From Dipteris shenzhenensis (taxonomy: Eukaryota; Polypodiophyta; Polypodiopsida; Gleicheniales), in NCBI GenBank assembly GCA_047967505.1, contig CM106541.1: DNA of 64,000 bases; one strand, given 5' to 3'. Position 1 is the first letter of the stretch; the number at the start of each line of letters is the position of its first letter. Position numbers and translations under genes: made by a program. Of this stretch, positions 22,201-34,200 are shown in pieces. The notes beneath the pieces were generated by a model. That model had not been told where the DNA came from and did no database searches. It saw only the letters and a list, made by a program, of their open reading frames with translations.

Positions 22201-25200
22201 CCCTCTTGGGCACGTTGGTTGTTCGCGGCCTCACCCCAGGTGCAGAGCCTTGAAAGTTCCTCTTATAGCGAGGGCTTCTAAGGAACACCCCACGCACTAG
22301 GGGACAGTGGCAGCCTTCACACAGATGGATCTTCTCAGAGGCCCCTCTTACGGGGAAGGGTTTACCCTTGATGAGGAGCCTTCACAGGGTCTGGTAGAGA
22401 CTGTTCGTGCTCCGCCCAGATGCACAGAGGAGTTTGAGCGTTAGCCCCTTATGTGGCACCTAGAGATCAAAGATCAGAGATCATGAGGGGTGTATGGTTG
22501 AAGAGCGGACTCTCATTGGTTGGGCACAGTGAGAAAGTGGTCCGGTCGGGTCCTTTGGCCGTTGGAGCAGATTACCCATGGAGGCAGAGGCGAGGCTTGA
22601 TGCCCTAGCGCATCTGCGAAGGGTAGGGCAGCGGATGAGCGAGATCAACTTAGCCATTCTTGAGTCCTGGTGGGAGGGACTTCGCGTATGGAGTAAAAGG
22701 GGAGGGAGAGAGAGGATGAGTAGAGGAGGAGTCAGCAAATAGGGGGGGCAGCAAGAGGAGAGGAGGGGGGGATAGAGGAGAGGAGGAGTGGAGGAGAGGG
22801 GAAGGCGGGGGGAGCAGCAGGTAGGGGGGAGGGGAGGGAGAAGGCAGCGCGCGGGGGAGGAGGCAGCGTGCAGGGGGAGGCTGCAGCAGCGTGGGGGGGG
22901 TTACAACAGCGAGGGAGGGGAGTCGGGGGGGGAGGCGGGGGGTAGGGGGGAGGGGAGGGAGGAGAAGCAAGGAGGGGAGGGAGGAGGCGGGGGGAGCAGC
23001 AAGTAGGAGGGAGGGGAGGGAAGAGGCAGAGCGCGGGGGAGGAGGCAGCGCACAGGGGGGGCTGCAGCAGCGAGGGAGGGGAGGAGGGGGAGGAGGGGAG
23101 GGAGGGGGCAGCAAGGAGGGGAGGGGAGGGGAGGGGAGGGAGGAGAAGCAAGGAGGGGAGGGAGGGGGCAGCAAGGAGGGGAGCAGGAAGGAGGGCAGCA
23201 GGAGCAGCGGGGAGCAGTAGCAGCTGGATGTTCTCAAGTCAATTATGCACTCTTGATAGTCAAATTAGTGCAATTCGTATTTTATGTCTTGTCTTGAGTG
23301 AATTACTTCATCTTATGCTTAGTTAATCTTTGAGATTGGAAAAGCTCTAAAGCTAACAAGGTAGAGATGATGCGTAGCAAGGAATGGCTTGCAGAGTGAT
23401 AAGAGAGAGGAGTCATCAAGAGGGTGGAGGGGGAGCTGACTTTGGCAAGGGCAAGCTAAAAATAGCAGAGGTGAGAGTTGAGGGGTGACAGAAAAAGCAG
23501 TGAGGGAAGGTGGCAAAAGTTGAATTTCCTCCTCGCGCTATCCTTGTATAGTCCACTTAGAGAGAGAGAGTAGAGAGAGAAAAGTATAATGGAATCTAGA
23601 GAGAGAGAAGTATGTAGAGGGGGATGGACGAGGGAGTGACAAAGGTGTCCAAGGGGTGGCAAAGGGTGGACAAGGGGGTTACCCAACGGGTGACACAGGG
23701 TGGACCAAGGGGTGACATGGTGAAAAAAGGGGTGAATAAGGGTGACACATGGTGTACCAAGGGGGATGACCAAGGGGTGACAAGGGGTGAGCAAGGGGTG
23801 AAAAAAGGGTGGACCAAGGGGTGACAAGGGGGTGAATAGGAGGTGACAAGGTGGTGATAAGGATGAACAAGGGGTGACAAAGGGTGGTCAAGGGGTGACA
23901 GAGGATGGACCGAGGGGTGACAAGGGGTGAAAAGGGGGTGACAGAGCTAGACCAAGGGGGTGACAAGGGGTGGACAAGGGGGTGAGCAAGGGGGTACAAG
24001 GGGTGAACAAGGGGTGAAAAAGGTTGAACAAGGGGGTGACAAAGGGATGACAAACAAGGGTGAACAAGGGGGCCACCGGGGTGGCAGAGGGTGGGCCAAG
24101 GGGTGACAAGGGTTGAACAAGGGGGTGGCAGAGGGTGAACAAAGAGGTGACCAAGGGGTGACAAGGGGTCAACAAGGGGTCAGAAGGGGGCGAACACGGG
24201 ATGGGTGGACCAAGGGGTGGCTGAATAAGCAGTGACAAGGGGTGGACCAAGGGGTGACACGGTGAACTAAGGGGTGAACAAGGGTGACCAAGGGGTAACA
24301 AAGGTGACAAAGGGTGGACCAATGGGTGACAAGGGGTGAACAAGGGGGTGACCAAGGGGTGATAAGGGGTGGATAAGAGGGTGAACAAGGGGTGAACAAG
24401 GGGTGACAAAGGGTGAACAAGGGTGTGACCAAGCCTTGATAGAGGGTGGACCAAGGGTGATAAGGGTTCAACAAGAGGGTGACACAGGGTGAACAAAGGG
24501 GTGACCAAAAGGAGTAGACAAGAGTGTGACAAGGGGTGAACAAGCGGTTATAAAGGATGGACCAAGGGGTTTTGACAAAAGGGTGACAAGGGGTGACAGG
24601 GGTTGGGCCAAGAAGTGACAAGGGGGTGACCAAGGGGTGACAGTGTGAACAAAGGGATGACAAAGGGTGAACAAAGGGTGACAGGAGGTAGAGAGAGAAG
24701 AGGTGTGCAAGTTTCCCCTTGTCTTCTGCTTTACTGAGAGTGACTCTAAGTTGCCTTGTCCATCTCGGAACCTTTACATGTCAAGAATCATCCTCAGTAT
24801 AGATGTTGGAGTACCACGAGTTCCGTGCATGTTCAACCCTTCATGTGCAAGAGTACCATCCGAAGGAAAGTCCCCCGCCACTTCTAACCAAGACTATGGA
24901 AAAGATGCTTGTGCATCCTCTTGGAGTGGTTGAGTTGTGGAGGCAGCACTAGTCGCCATTTTCTTTTTACCCTTTTGCACTTGCTTGAGCATTCCATGGT
25001 ATGGTAATCCTTCCACCTCATAAATAGTTTTGTGAAGATCCTCAGTCATGGGGAGATATGCCTCTAACAAATAAAGGTCATGCAATGTAAGGTAATCGAC
25101 GTCCTTCTCTTCATGTGGGGTGTGGTATGTTCGATTGTGGGGGACAACCCAGGGCAAAAGTACCCTTATTGACTCCAAATACAATAATTTTAGAGTGACT

Positions 25201-28200
25201 ACTCAAGGCCGAGAACCTTTATCGACTCAATAGGAACACACTGATAGAAGGGGGCCTAAAAGGCCCAAACATCATCCTCCTCCTCAATGGAGAGGCTTGA
25301 GACTTCAGCTGTAAGCACCTGAATCTCTACAGGTGCCTCTTCTGTTACTTGGTCTTCAGCAACCAAGTCAATTTAAGAGCATAAGCTGGATGGTAGAGAT
25401 TGTACCAAGTCAGGTAAGCTTCTTTTAGGCCAAACTTTTTGCTCACCTGCCTTGGGCACCAGCGGAGGCATTTGCATTTCTATCTCTTCTTCGATGCTCC
25501 CCTTGGTCATTGGACACAGAGTCATAGTCCCCTCTAGAGCACAATGGGTTATTTTGATGATTGGTGGGCGTAAGGTTGGCTTCCTTTACCTTTATGCACC
25601 CAACTTGAGAGGGGATCGTGTCCTCCTTTGGAAGGAGTTGCTCTCCTCACATATTGCAGATTCTTGGATTATTGGGGGCGATTTCAACATGGTTGAGATG
25701 CCTTCAGACAAAAGAGGGGGTAGGGAAGGTGGCATTCACTCCTTGGAGAGAGCAGCATGGGATGCCTTCCTTTTTCAACTCAGTGGCAGAGATGTTTGGT
25801 ATGATGATGCTTTTCACACTCAGCCACAGTCTCTTCTGTTTTCTTGGTCGAACAGGAGAGTAAGGATGCCTATCAACACACGGATTGACAAATTTTATGT
25901 GGATGATTGGGCACTAGATAGAGGTGGGACAGTATGCATCGACGCTGGGGTGTCCACTTCAGATCATTTTCTGATTGTTTTGGTGGTTTCAGAGCCTCGG
26001 GTGAGAGGCCGCTCTGCGAGTATCAAGATTCTAGATGCCTTCTACACACAGGAGGGCCTCACAGAGGAGGACTGGCAGGGTGGGTAGTCATCCCCATCAG
26101 ATGTGGCTGCAACCCTCACTGACATTAGCAGCTTTTATCATTCTGTTGCTAGTATTAGGAGAGATGAGATTCACAGGAGAGAGATTGCCATTCGACAGCA
26201 ACAAGCAGCTCTTCAGAGAGAAGAGTAGAAACGGCATACAGATGCTTGGATTCACAAGCGCCTTGCTGTAGTAAGGGCTCATCAACAGACACTTAGATCA
26301 GAGAGCAGAGTATGCCTTTCATGCCAGAGAGTGTTTCTGGGGAGGTAGAGTCAACAAGCAGTTCTTCTCTATTCTCGGCCCTAGACATAGTAGAGAGAGT
26401 GTTTCGGAGCTTGTTGACTCAGATGCCCTCATGCAGATTGCTTCAGATTACTATGCCTCCCTTTTGATTTCATATCTTGATTCACATGCCAGAGATGATG
26501 CTAGACAGGTTATTTGTTGGCAGCATATTCCTGTGTTGGTGGATAGAGGTATGAGAGCCTCACTTGATGCACGCTTCACCAACATAGAGTTCAGGACCGC
26601 TCTTATTGCCCTTCATAAGGGTAGTTGTCCAGGGTCAGATGGACTTAACCTTCTTCTTTTTTTATTTTTTGGGATCAGATTGGGGATTACATCACCTCAG
26701 CCTTGCAGGGCGTTTGGGAGTCAGGTGAGATGCTAGTGTGTGGATAAAAATGTAAATATGTTTTTCACTTGCTGCATGCTGATGGGTAGGTGCATAGCTA
26801 TGTACATAGCTAGTTGGTGGTGGCTTTGAGTTATGGACACTCTCATAAAGACTCTACACTGATGTAGATATTTTCTTGAGATTGTACATACTTTTACAGG
26901 GACTCTCAGGATATGATGATAGAGCAGTGTGGGTGCATCATGCACTCCAAAGCATTTGGTGTGGGATGGCATGTCTTTCATTGTTGTCCTGTGTTATGTT
27001 TATCTTGCCATGAGTGGTTCCCGATTTGTAAGTCCTGTGAGCATTCATATAATGAGTTGTGGGCTTCAGGAATGTGCGGTCATGTGTGGCAATCAAGCAC
27101 CCAAGGTTTTTTTTTTTTTTTTGCAAAAAAGAGACTTCTATTAAGAAAGAAACTCGCTAGAGCAAGCTCTATGCGGAAAAGAGACTTCTATTAAGTAAGA
27201 AAGAAACTCGCTAGAGCAAGCTCTATGCGGAAATACAACACGCTAAGCATGTAATAAAAAAAACCTCAGAGGAATGAGGTAGAAAGAAACCAAGGCTGAG
27301 GCTGAAAATGCCAACTCAACCTTGTAGAAGTCTCAGCAAAGAAGGGAGAGTCTCTCCAATCTCTGAGAAAAGTAACTCTCCTGGAGGCAAGCTCTATGCG
27401 GAAATACAACATGCTAAGCATGTAATAAAAAAAACCTCAGAGGAATGAGGTAGAAAGAAACCAAGGCTGAGGCTGAAAATGCCAACTCAACCTTGTAGAA
27501 GTCTCAGCAAAGAAGGGAGAGTCTCTCCAATCTCTGAGAAAAGTAACTCTCCTGGAGGAGGCTGCTCAAGATGATCCCTGCATGGTTGCCCAAATGGCCA
27601 TCAGAGTGTGTACCGTATCTGTCCAAGTACTGGCCAAGATTTGAGAAGGGTGAACCTGAGAACCCTCCAAAGCCTCAGTGCATCTGGCTCTCCAAATGTG
27701 CCATGCTGCAATGCTAGCTAAGACCTCCCATGGAGAGTCGACCGAGGAATGAGCAGCCCTGAAGAGAGCGGCCGGAACATCCTCTAGAGAGCACGACTCC
27801 ACAAGGTGTCGTCGGATGTGAAGAGCCGAAGAGGAGTCAAGTCTCTCAAAAAAGACCTGGGGCCCTGAAAGAGTAAGCCAAGCCACTGATCCCCAGGTCA
27901 TATAGAAAGGTAGGCGAACAAAAGTGCTGAAAAGTCTTGCAATCCCCTTCCATATGATTCTCGCCTGTCTGCAATCCCAAAGGCAGTGCTGTATTGTCTC
28001 CAAAGCAGAAAGGCAACGAGGGCAAGAAGGGTCAGCTCCGAATCTGGATCTCCATTGGCTTACTGCTATCCCACCATGAATAGAAAGCCAAAAGAAGAGA
28101 GTAATTTTTCTATTCCGGTGGGATTTCTAGAGCCTCTGCCAAAAAAATTTCTGCAAGTCAGCCGAAATCTGAAAGTTCTTCCAATGATGAGCTCTAGTAG

Positions 28201-31200
28201 GCCTCCAGCCTCTACAGCTGAGCTGGAATTTTCTGGCATTACTAACCGTGTAACGAAAGAAGGGGATGCCCTTCTCTCAGTGCCCTTCATCTATCCATTC
28301 CCATTCCCCAGGGCGATGAGAAGCGGGTCAAGATCCAAGTATCACTGTGAAAGAGAGCCATGCTCCATGAAGCCCACTATCCTGACTGGCTGAAACGGTA
28401 CCTCCAACAAGATATCGTCTGTGGATCTGGACAGCCTACCCCCCGAAGAAACATCAAAGACTAAGGCATCCTCATGTGTGTCATGAAAAGCAATCACCTG
28501 TAAAGGAACTCCCAGTCTAGAAAATGCCCCCATCCAGGTGGAGCAAGTAATAGGCATGTCATCTGTGTCCACCCAATCCAAGGGCAAGGCTACATCAATC
28601 TGTTGGACTCTCCCTGCATTCCCTCTAAGATTAACAACCATCTGGGCTTGTCGATCTATAGGAAGCTTCCTAAAGGCTTTCCATGCTCCCACAGTAGATG
28701 CAGGGCCCCTCTCCCATCTTGCCCACTGCATGTAAGGAGAAGCTCGAAGTGGTCTACCATGCTTATCCAAAATCTTGTCATTCCACATGATAGGTTGCCT
28801 ATCAATCTCCACGGGTGGATGGGGGAATCCTGCGAAGAGTACTCCTAAAGCTGGCCCATGCTTTCAGGATAGCAACCATAAGAGGGGAAGAGGGAGATCT
28901 GAGGTGGGCTGTGGTGAAAACCCATCTGGTACTGTGTGTCCAATCCTCTCCTGAAGTGGGCATGCGAGACTGTATGCATCTGATAAAGAAATCCTTCCAA
29001 GGCTCTTGCCCTGGCATAAGTCCTCTCACAATGACCTTGGAGAGTAAAGCTCTACACTGTAGATCCGGGTCGATGATATTCAAACCCCCTTCTCTTGTAG
29101 GAAGAATCAAGGTCTCCCAAGCCACCCTGGCTGTAACATCAGATGTGCCATCTAGACCACTCCATAAAAAGTTTCGTACAGGCCTCTTAAGCTAAGTGAT
29201 ACAATCCCTAGAGTGGCACCAACAAGAGCAAACAAACCATGCCGTGGCTGGAAGAACTTGGTTAACCACCACCACCCTGGAAGCCAAGTCAAGTTTGGCT
29301 GAGCTCTAGAAAAGGAGAGATGCCCACCCCAACCTGGCAGCCCAAATATCTGACGGAGACGCCCCTCTGTACCCAAGTGAAGCCAAAATCATTACCCCAA
29401 TCCGGAGTGTCATCATCGCAAATCCAAAAACCATTGGATTTATGTCAATTAATGTGTGCACCTGCAGCTGTGCAAAATAAATCCAAGGCTGTCCGGAAGG
29501 AAGTGAGCATCCTGGGGGAGGCATCCAAAAAAACAACCATGTCATCTGCCAAGTCACTATCCAGGAGCTCTTCTTCCCGGCCGATAGGAAGCCTCCCATA
29601 AATATCAGCTTGAGATCTAATGTAGATACTCATAGCTTCCGCCACAAACAAAAAAAGAGAAGGGGCAAGAGGACATCCCTGGCGGACCTGATCTGGAAAT
29701 TTGAAACCTGTCCCTTCTTACCCCCCCAATGAGCACCTGGCTATGGGCTGATCTATAGAGAGAGGATACTCCTCTAATCCATGCATCTGAAAAACCAAAG
29801 CGAGATAGAGTACCCTCTAAAAAATCCCAATCTACTCTGTCGTAAGCTTTCTCAAAGTCCAAGAGTAGAATGGCCAATCTTTGGCGGCTCTGCATGGCCC
29901 ATTCTGAGGCCTCCCAAAATGAGAAAATATTATCAAAAATACTTCTGCCATGCATAAACCCTGTCTGCGTGTCATGAATCAAATCTGAAAGAAAAACCTG
30001 TAGCCGCACACTGACGGCTTTCGCCAGAATCTTGTTAAAGGTGCCCAATAGAGTGATGTACTTGGTATATATAGTACCCAAGTACTACTGGTCAACCATA
30101 GCGTTGACTTTATGCCTACAACACCATATCTTTGTAATCTCTTACAATCACATCCCAAACCCCTTCTCGCATAAGCAACAATTGCATTCTTGTTTGCTAG
30201 GTTGGGAATCCTTCCCCTTTGAACTTCTCCCCACGAGCAATGACATGGACGATAATGGAAGTGCCATATGCAAGCTTCGTCAAACAATCGATGAGTAGTA
30301 GCTGTGTAGAAGATCCACCAATCAGGAGCTGTAGCAGTTTGACGTAGAACCACAAGACATTGTGGGGAAGAGTATGATGTATTCTAGCAGACAAATGGTG
30401 GGCGGTAGTTTCCACTGTTAGTGCAACGAAGGGAAGCGTCGATCTGTGGAGCTTGGCAAGGCTATGCAGCTACTGCACGCTCGTGTTTTGGAGATGTTGG
30501 CGGTAATCCCTTGAAGATGAATGGCGTAGGCAACAACTTGTGGGCGATGTAGATCAGCTCCAAAAACGAATTTGATGATAGCTCCTCAATTGCAGCTGAT
30601 AGGGTGGACTGGGGTTTCTTGGAGGGCACTATGAGGAGGCTAGGCTTCAGTGATAGATGGATTTCTTGTCTCCTCTCTTTACTCCCACTCCTCTAGCAGG
30701 ATGGTGGTCTGTGGAGGCAGAGGACCGGCTTTTCAGCTATCCAGATCGGTATGACAGGGATGCCCGCTTGCACCTTACCTTTTCCTTTTCGTAGCGGAGG
30801 CTATGGGATACTTTATTCAGGCTACCAGTCATGGCACTTTGGGCCTCCATCTGCCTATCCGGCAGGAGTAGGAGCTTCTGGACACTGAGTTTGCTGACGA
30901 CACGGCACTGACAATCAGAGGAGATGTATTTAGCCTTGCTACTGCTACGAATTCAATTGACAAGTTCTGCCTAGCCTCAGGAGGACTTGTCAATTGGAAT
31001 AAATCAAAAGGCATCTGGACAGGAGCCAGCAGGATACCCCAGCATGGGGAGGAGACAGAGGCTTTGTATGGATTCCCAAAGGCACCTCCAAGCCTTCTCA
31101 AAATCAAGGAGAAGAACTGCAATCTCTTGCTGACTCTCCTTCGCCCAGTGAGTGGCCTCCCAAAAAGTGAAGATGTTATCCAAGATACTCCGATCTTGGA

Positions 31201-34200
31201 CAAATCCTGTCTGAGTAGCTCTGATGATATCTGGCATCAAAGGCTTTAGGCGAAGAGCCAAGGTCTTCGCTAGGATCTTGTAGGCCGTCCCTAAAAGTGT
31301 AATGGGTCTCCGATTACGAAGGACTGTCTTGTCTCCCCCTTTCGGGATAAGACAAATCAAACCTGTGCATAATCTCTCGCCCAAAGATCCTGAATCAAGA
31401 GCCTCTGAAAAGGCTGAGAGTAGATGAGGCCCAATCGTATCTCAAAGAGCTCTAAAAAGAAGTGGCGACAAACCGTCCTCCCCCAGGCATCTGTCTCTGG
31501 GCAGCTCATGTAACGCATCCGTGATCTCCAAGAGTGATAGTGGGCTATCCAAAACATGACTCATCCTGTCTGAGACCATGAGGGGGACATGGCTCCAAAT
31601 CTCCTCTCTGGCTCTGATCATCTCCTCGGTGACTGGATCGGCGGTGTAAAGAGTGGAGTAAAAATCAGAAGTGATCTCAACAAGACGGTGAGGGTCCCCC
31701 GTCTGAAGAGACCCGGCCTCATCCACAAGTCTACGAAGGCTGTCCGAAGAGTATCTCTGACCCACTGCCCTGAAGAATTCTCTAGAACATCTATCCCCCT
31801 TCTGAATCCCGAAAGTCTGCTGAGAGTAAAACCTGAACGGGGCCCTCCTGCCCTGAATCTCCTCTAGTCTCTCTTGAGCCTCCGAAAGCTGCCCTCTGAT
31901 GAAAAGAGAATGAGGAAAACTCTGAATCAATCTCTGAAGTCTGGATACCTCCGCTCTTGCATTCCAATCTCTGATTCTGAGCTTTTCCTTCTCCTCTTTT
32001 GCCCTCAACTGGCAGGCCATGCTGACTCTAGCCAAAGCCCTCTCTACCCACAACAACCAGCCCTGATCCACAGGAGTGTCCACTGACAACCAAGTCTCTC
32101 TCAACCGTTCCACGAACTCTGTATCCTGAAAAACAAAGTCCGGAACTCTGACATAGCCTGTGCTCTCCAATTGAGAGGTGCTCTCCAATTGAGAGGTAGG
32201 AAGAATCTGTAATAGGACTGGAGCATGGTCAGATAAAACATAACCCGGGTGGATCCCAATTTGTCCTCCAATGGCCAATATAAAACCTGTCAAGTCTGAC
32301 CAAAGAAAGAGAGCCATGAAAAACCCCGGACCAAGAGAACTGAAGACTGTCTGCCAATTGATGAAAGTCGTCCAATCGAGCAGCATCATGAAGTCCAGCA
32401 TGCAAAACAAAACTATCCCACTCCACTCTCTCCCTGTCGGAAAGGCCACCCTCTGTCTGACCCGACTTGTCTTCAGCGAATTCAACCATGTTGAAGTCAC
32501 CTCCAACAATCCAGGTGTCTGCCTGAGGAAGGGACTCTCTAAGCTGTCTCCAAAAAGCACGTCTGTGAGCTGGATCCGTGGGAGCATACACATTAAGAAC
32601 ACCAACTGCTGTGTTCTCAATATGAAGAATAACATAGCATGCTCTGCTCTCCACTAGTGTACCCTCTTGGGTGATCTCTGAGGCCCACCTAGCTGAAACT
32701 GAAATGCAAACTCCTCCTCTCGTGCCATCCGCTGGGCTCCAAAAAGTCCGGCTCTATCCTCTGAGTAAGGATCTGCATCTGTCAATCCTGTCCTGGGAGA
32801 GCTTATGCTCCTGGATAAGCACAATGTCTGGAGGGGACCCTGAGGAAATAAACCGAAGGGAGTCCCACCTAGACATCGGATGGAAGTGAGGGTGTGCCAG
32901 TGGCCACGGCATAAAACTCTCTCTCTGACGGCTCAATCCAAAGTCGGTCTCTGATCAAACTCCAAATCTGTCCCAACTCATGTAAAATTGGTTCACTGCT
33001 ATCCCACCATGAATAGAAAGCCAAAAGAAGAGAGTGATTTTTCTATTCCAGTGGGATTTCCAGAGCCTCTGCCATAAAATTTTCTGCAAGTCAGCAGAAA
33101 TCTGAAAGTTCTCCCAATGAAGGACAAATTTGTTTATATGCGGGCAGCTCTGAAATTTCAAAAAACGTCGAAATCGTACCTCAAAAGGTCAAAAAAACAG
33201 CCGTTGGACTGTTGGAGCTATCTCAAACCAAAGCTTGAGAGCTGAATGTGAGAACCAGGAACGCGCACTGGAGCACCAAGCTTGTGGGACAGATTTGTTT
33301 ATATGTGGGCAGCTCCGAAATTTCAAAAAACATTGAAATCGTACTTTAAAAGGTCAAAAAACAGCCGCTAGACTGTTGGAGCTACCTTAAACGAAAGCTG
33401 GAGAGCTGAATGTGAGAACCAGGAACGCGCACTAGAGCACCAAGCTTGCGGGTGTCTGGAAGCAAGCGCGGGAATGGGCTCTAGAGATGGAAGCGCTCTG
33501 ATACCAAATGTAGGAACAAAGTGGAGACAGGTTGTGAACACAAGTGAGCAAGAGTGCACACACAAGAAAGCTCCAATAGAAATGTTCAAATGAAACAATA
33601 TAAGTACTTGGTATATATAGTACCCAAGTACTACTGGTCAACCATAGGGTTGACTTTATGCCTACAACACCATATCTTTGTAATCTCTTACAATAACTCC
33701 CAAGATGCCACATGCCACTCTCTCACAAAAAGACTCGTGACCTAGTTTCTAGTACACACTAGAACACACTCTTTGACTATGATTTCTCCAACAGTGGCAG
33801 GGGTAACCATAGTCACCTGGTAGTCATGCTTGTCTTCGGTATCATAGGGATCTGAATGGTCATCCACCCCTTCGATACTTTTCATAACTTTTGCATAGTT
33901 TCTTGGTTTATGCCCGAAGCTCAAGAGAGAATGGAAGAAATTGGCCAATCCCGAAAAAGGTAATGAGCAGGAGCCCACAAGAGGAGAAATGGAGTTGATG
34001 TATGTGGAAGACCTTCTAGATATATGCCCATCAGTGGATGCATGGTGTGGAAGTATGAGTGTTGGAGAGGCATATGTTGATGGTGGTGCACAAATAAGTG
34101 TTATGATTCAGGCATGTATGGAGAGGTTGGGATTAAAAATGAATGCACATTCAGATTTCAGGCTCCCATTGGCAAACCATGCAAAGGTAAAGTGTCTGGG

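Larger units (their letters stand above)
18665..22690 (+). mobile_element. LINE-beta, 3' part (resumes after the gypsy insertion)
   Basis: Continues the proline-rich ORF1 tail (PPPLGFPLPPPPP), then a region with MDEWMGPQGLDLWHAHGVEV, then ORF2 with endonuclease and RT. It ends at about 22690 inside a post-RT region (GGTSRMEKG) where a G-rich repeat begins. The 3' end and tail are absent. Confidence 0.88.

Noticed and set aside
22650-23237. Long proline-rich open frame in the G-rich tract, and similar ones at 7744-8310, 10877-11332, 41685-42399, 47781-48613, 49583-50338 and 63071-63909
   Set aside because: These follow from C-rich or G-rich composition; several frames are open at once and they coincide with LINE leaders.
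23679-24663. His/Pro/Leu/Ser frames of 123-214 codons on the minus strand
   Set aside because: They translate a 10-11-bp minisatellite in all three frames; no gene.
23619-24690. CRISPR array
   Set aside because: Units are contiguous and degenerate, without spacers, and the context is a plant nuclear genome.
30595-31384. Classical twin-priming inversion of LINE-gamma
   Set aside because: The inverted piece is on the wrong side for twin priming; a later inversion fits better.
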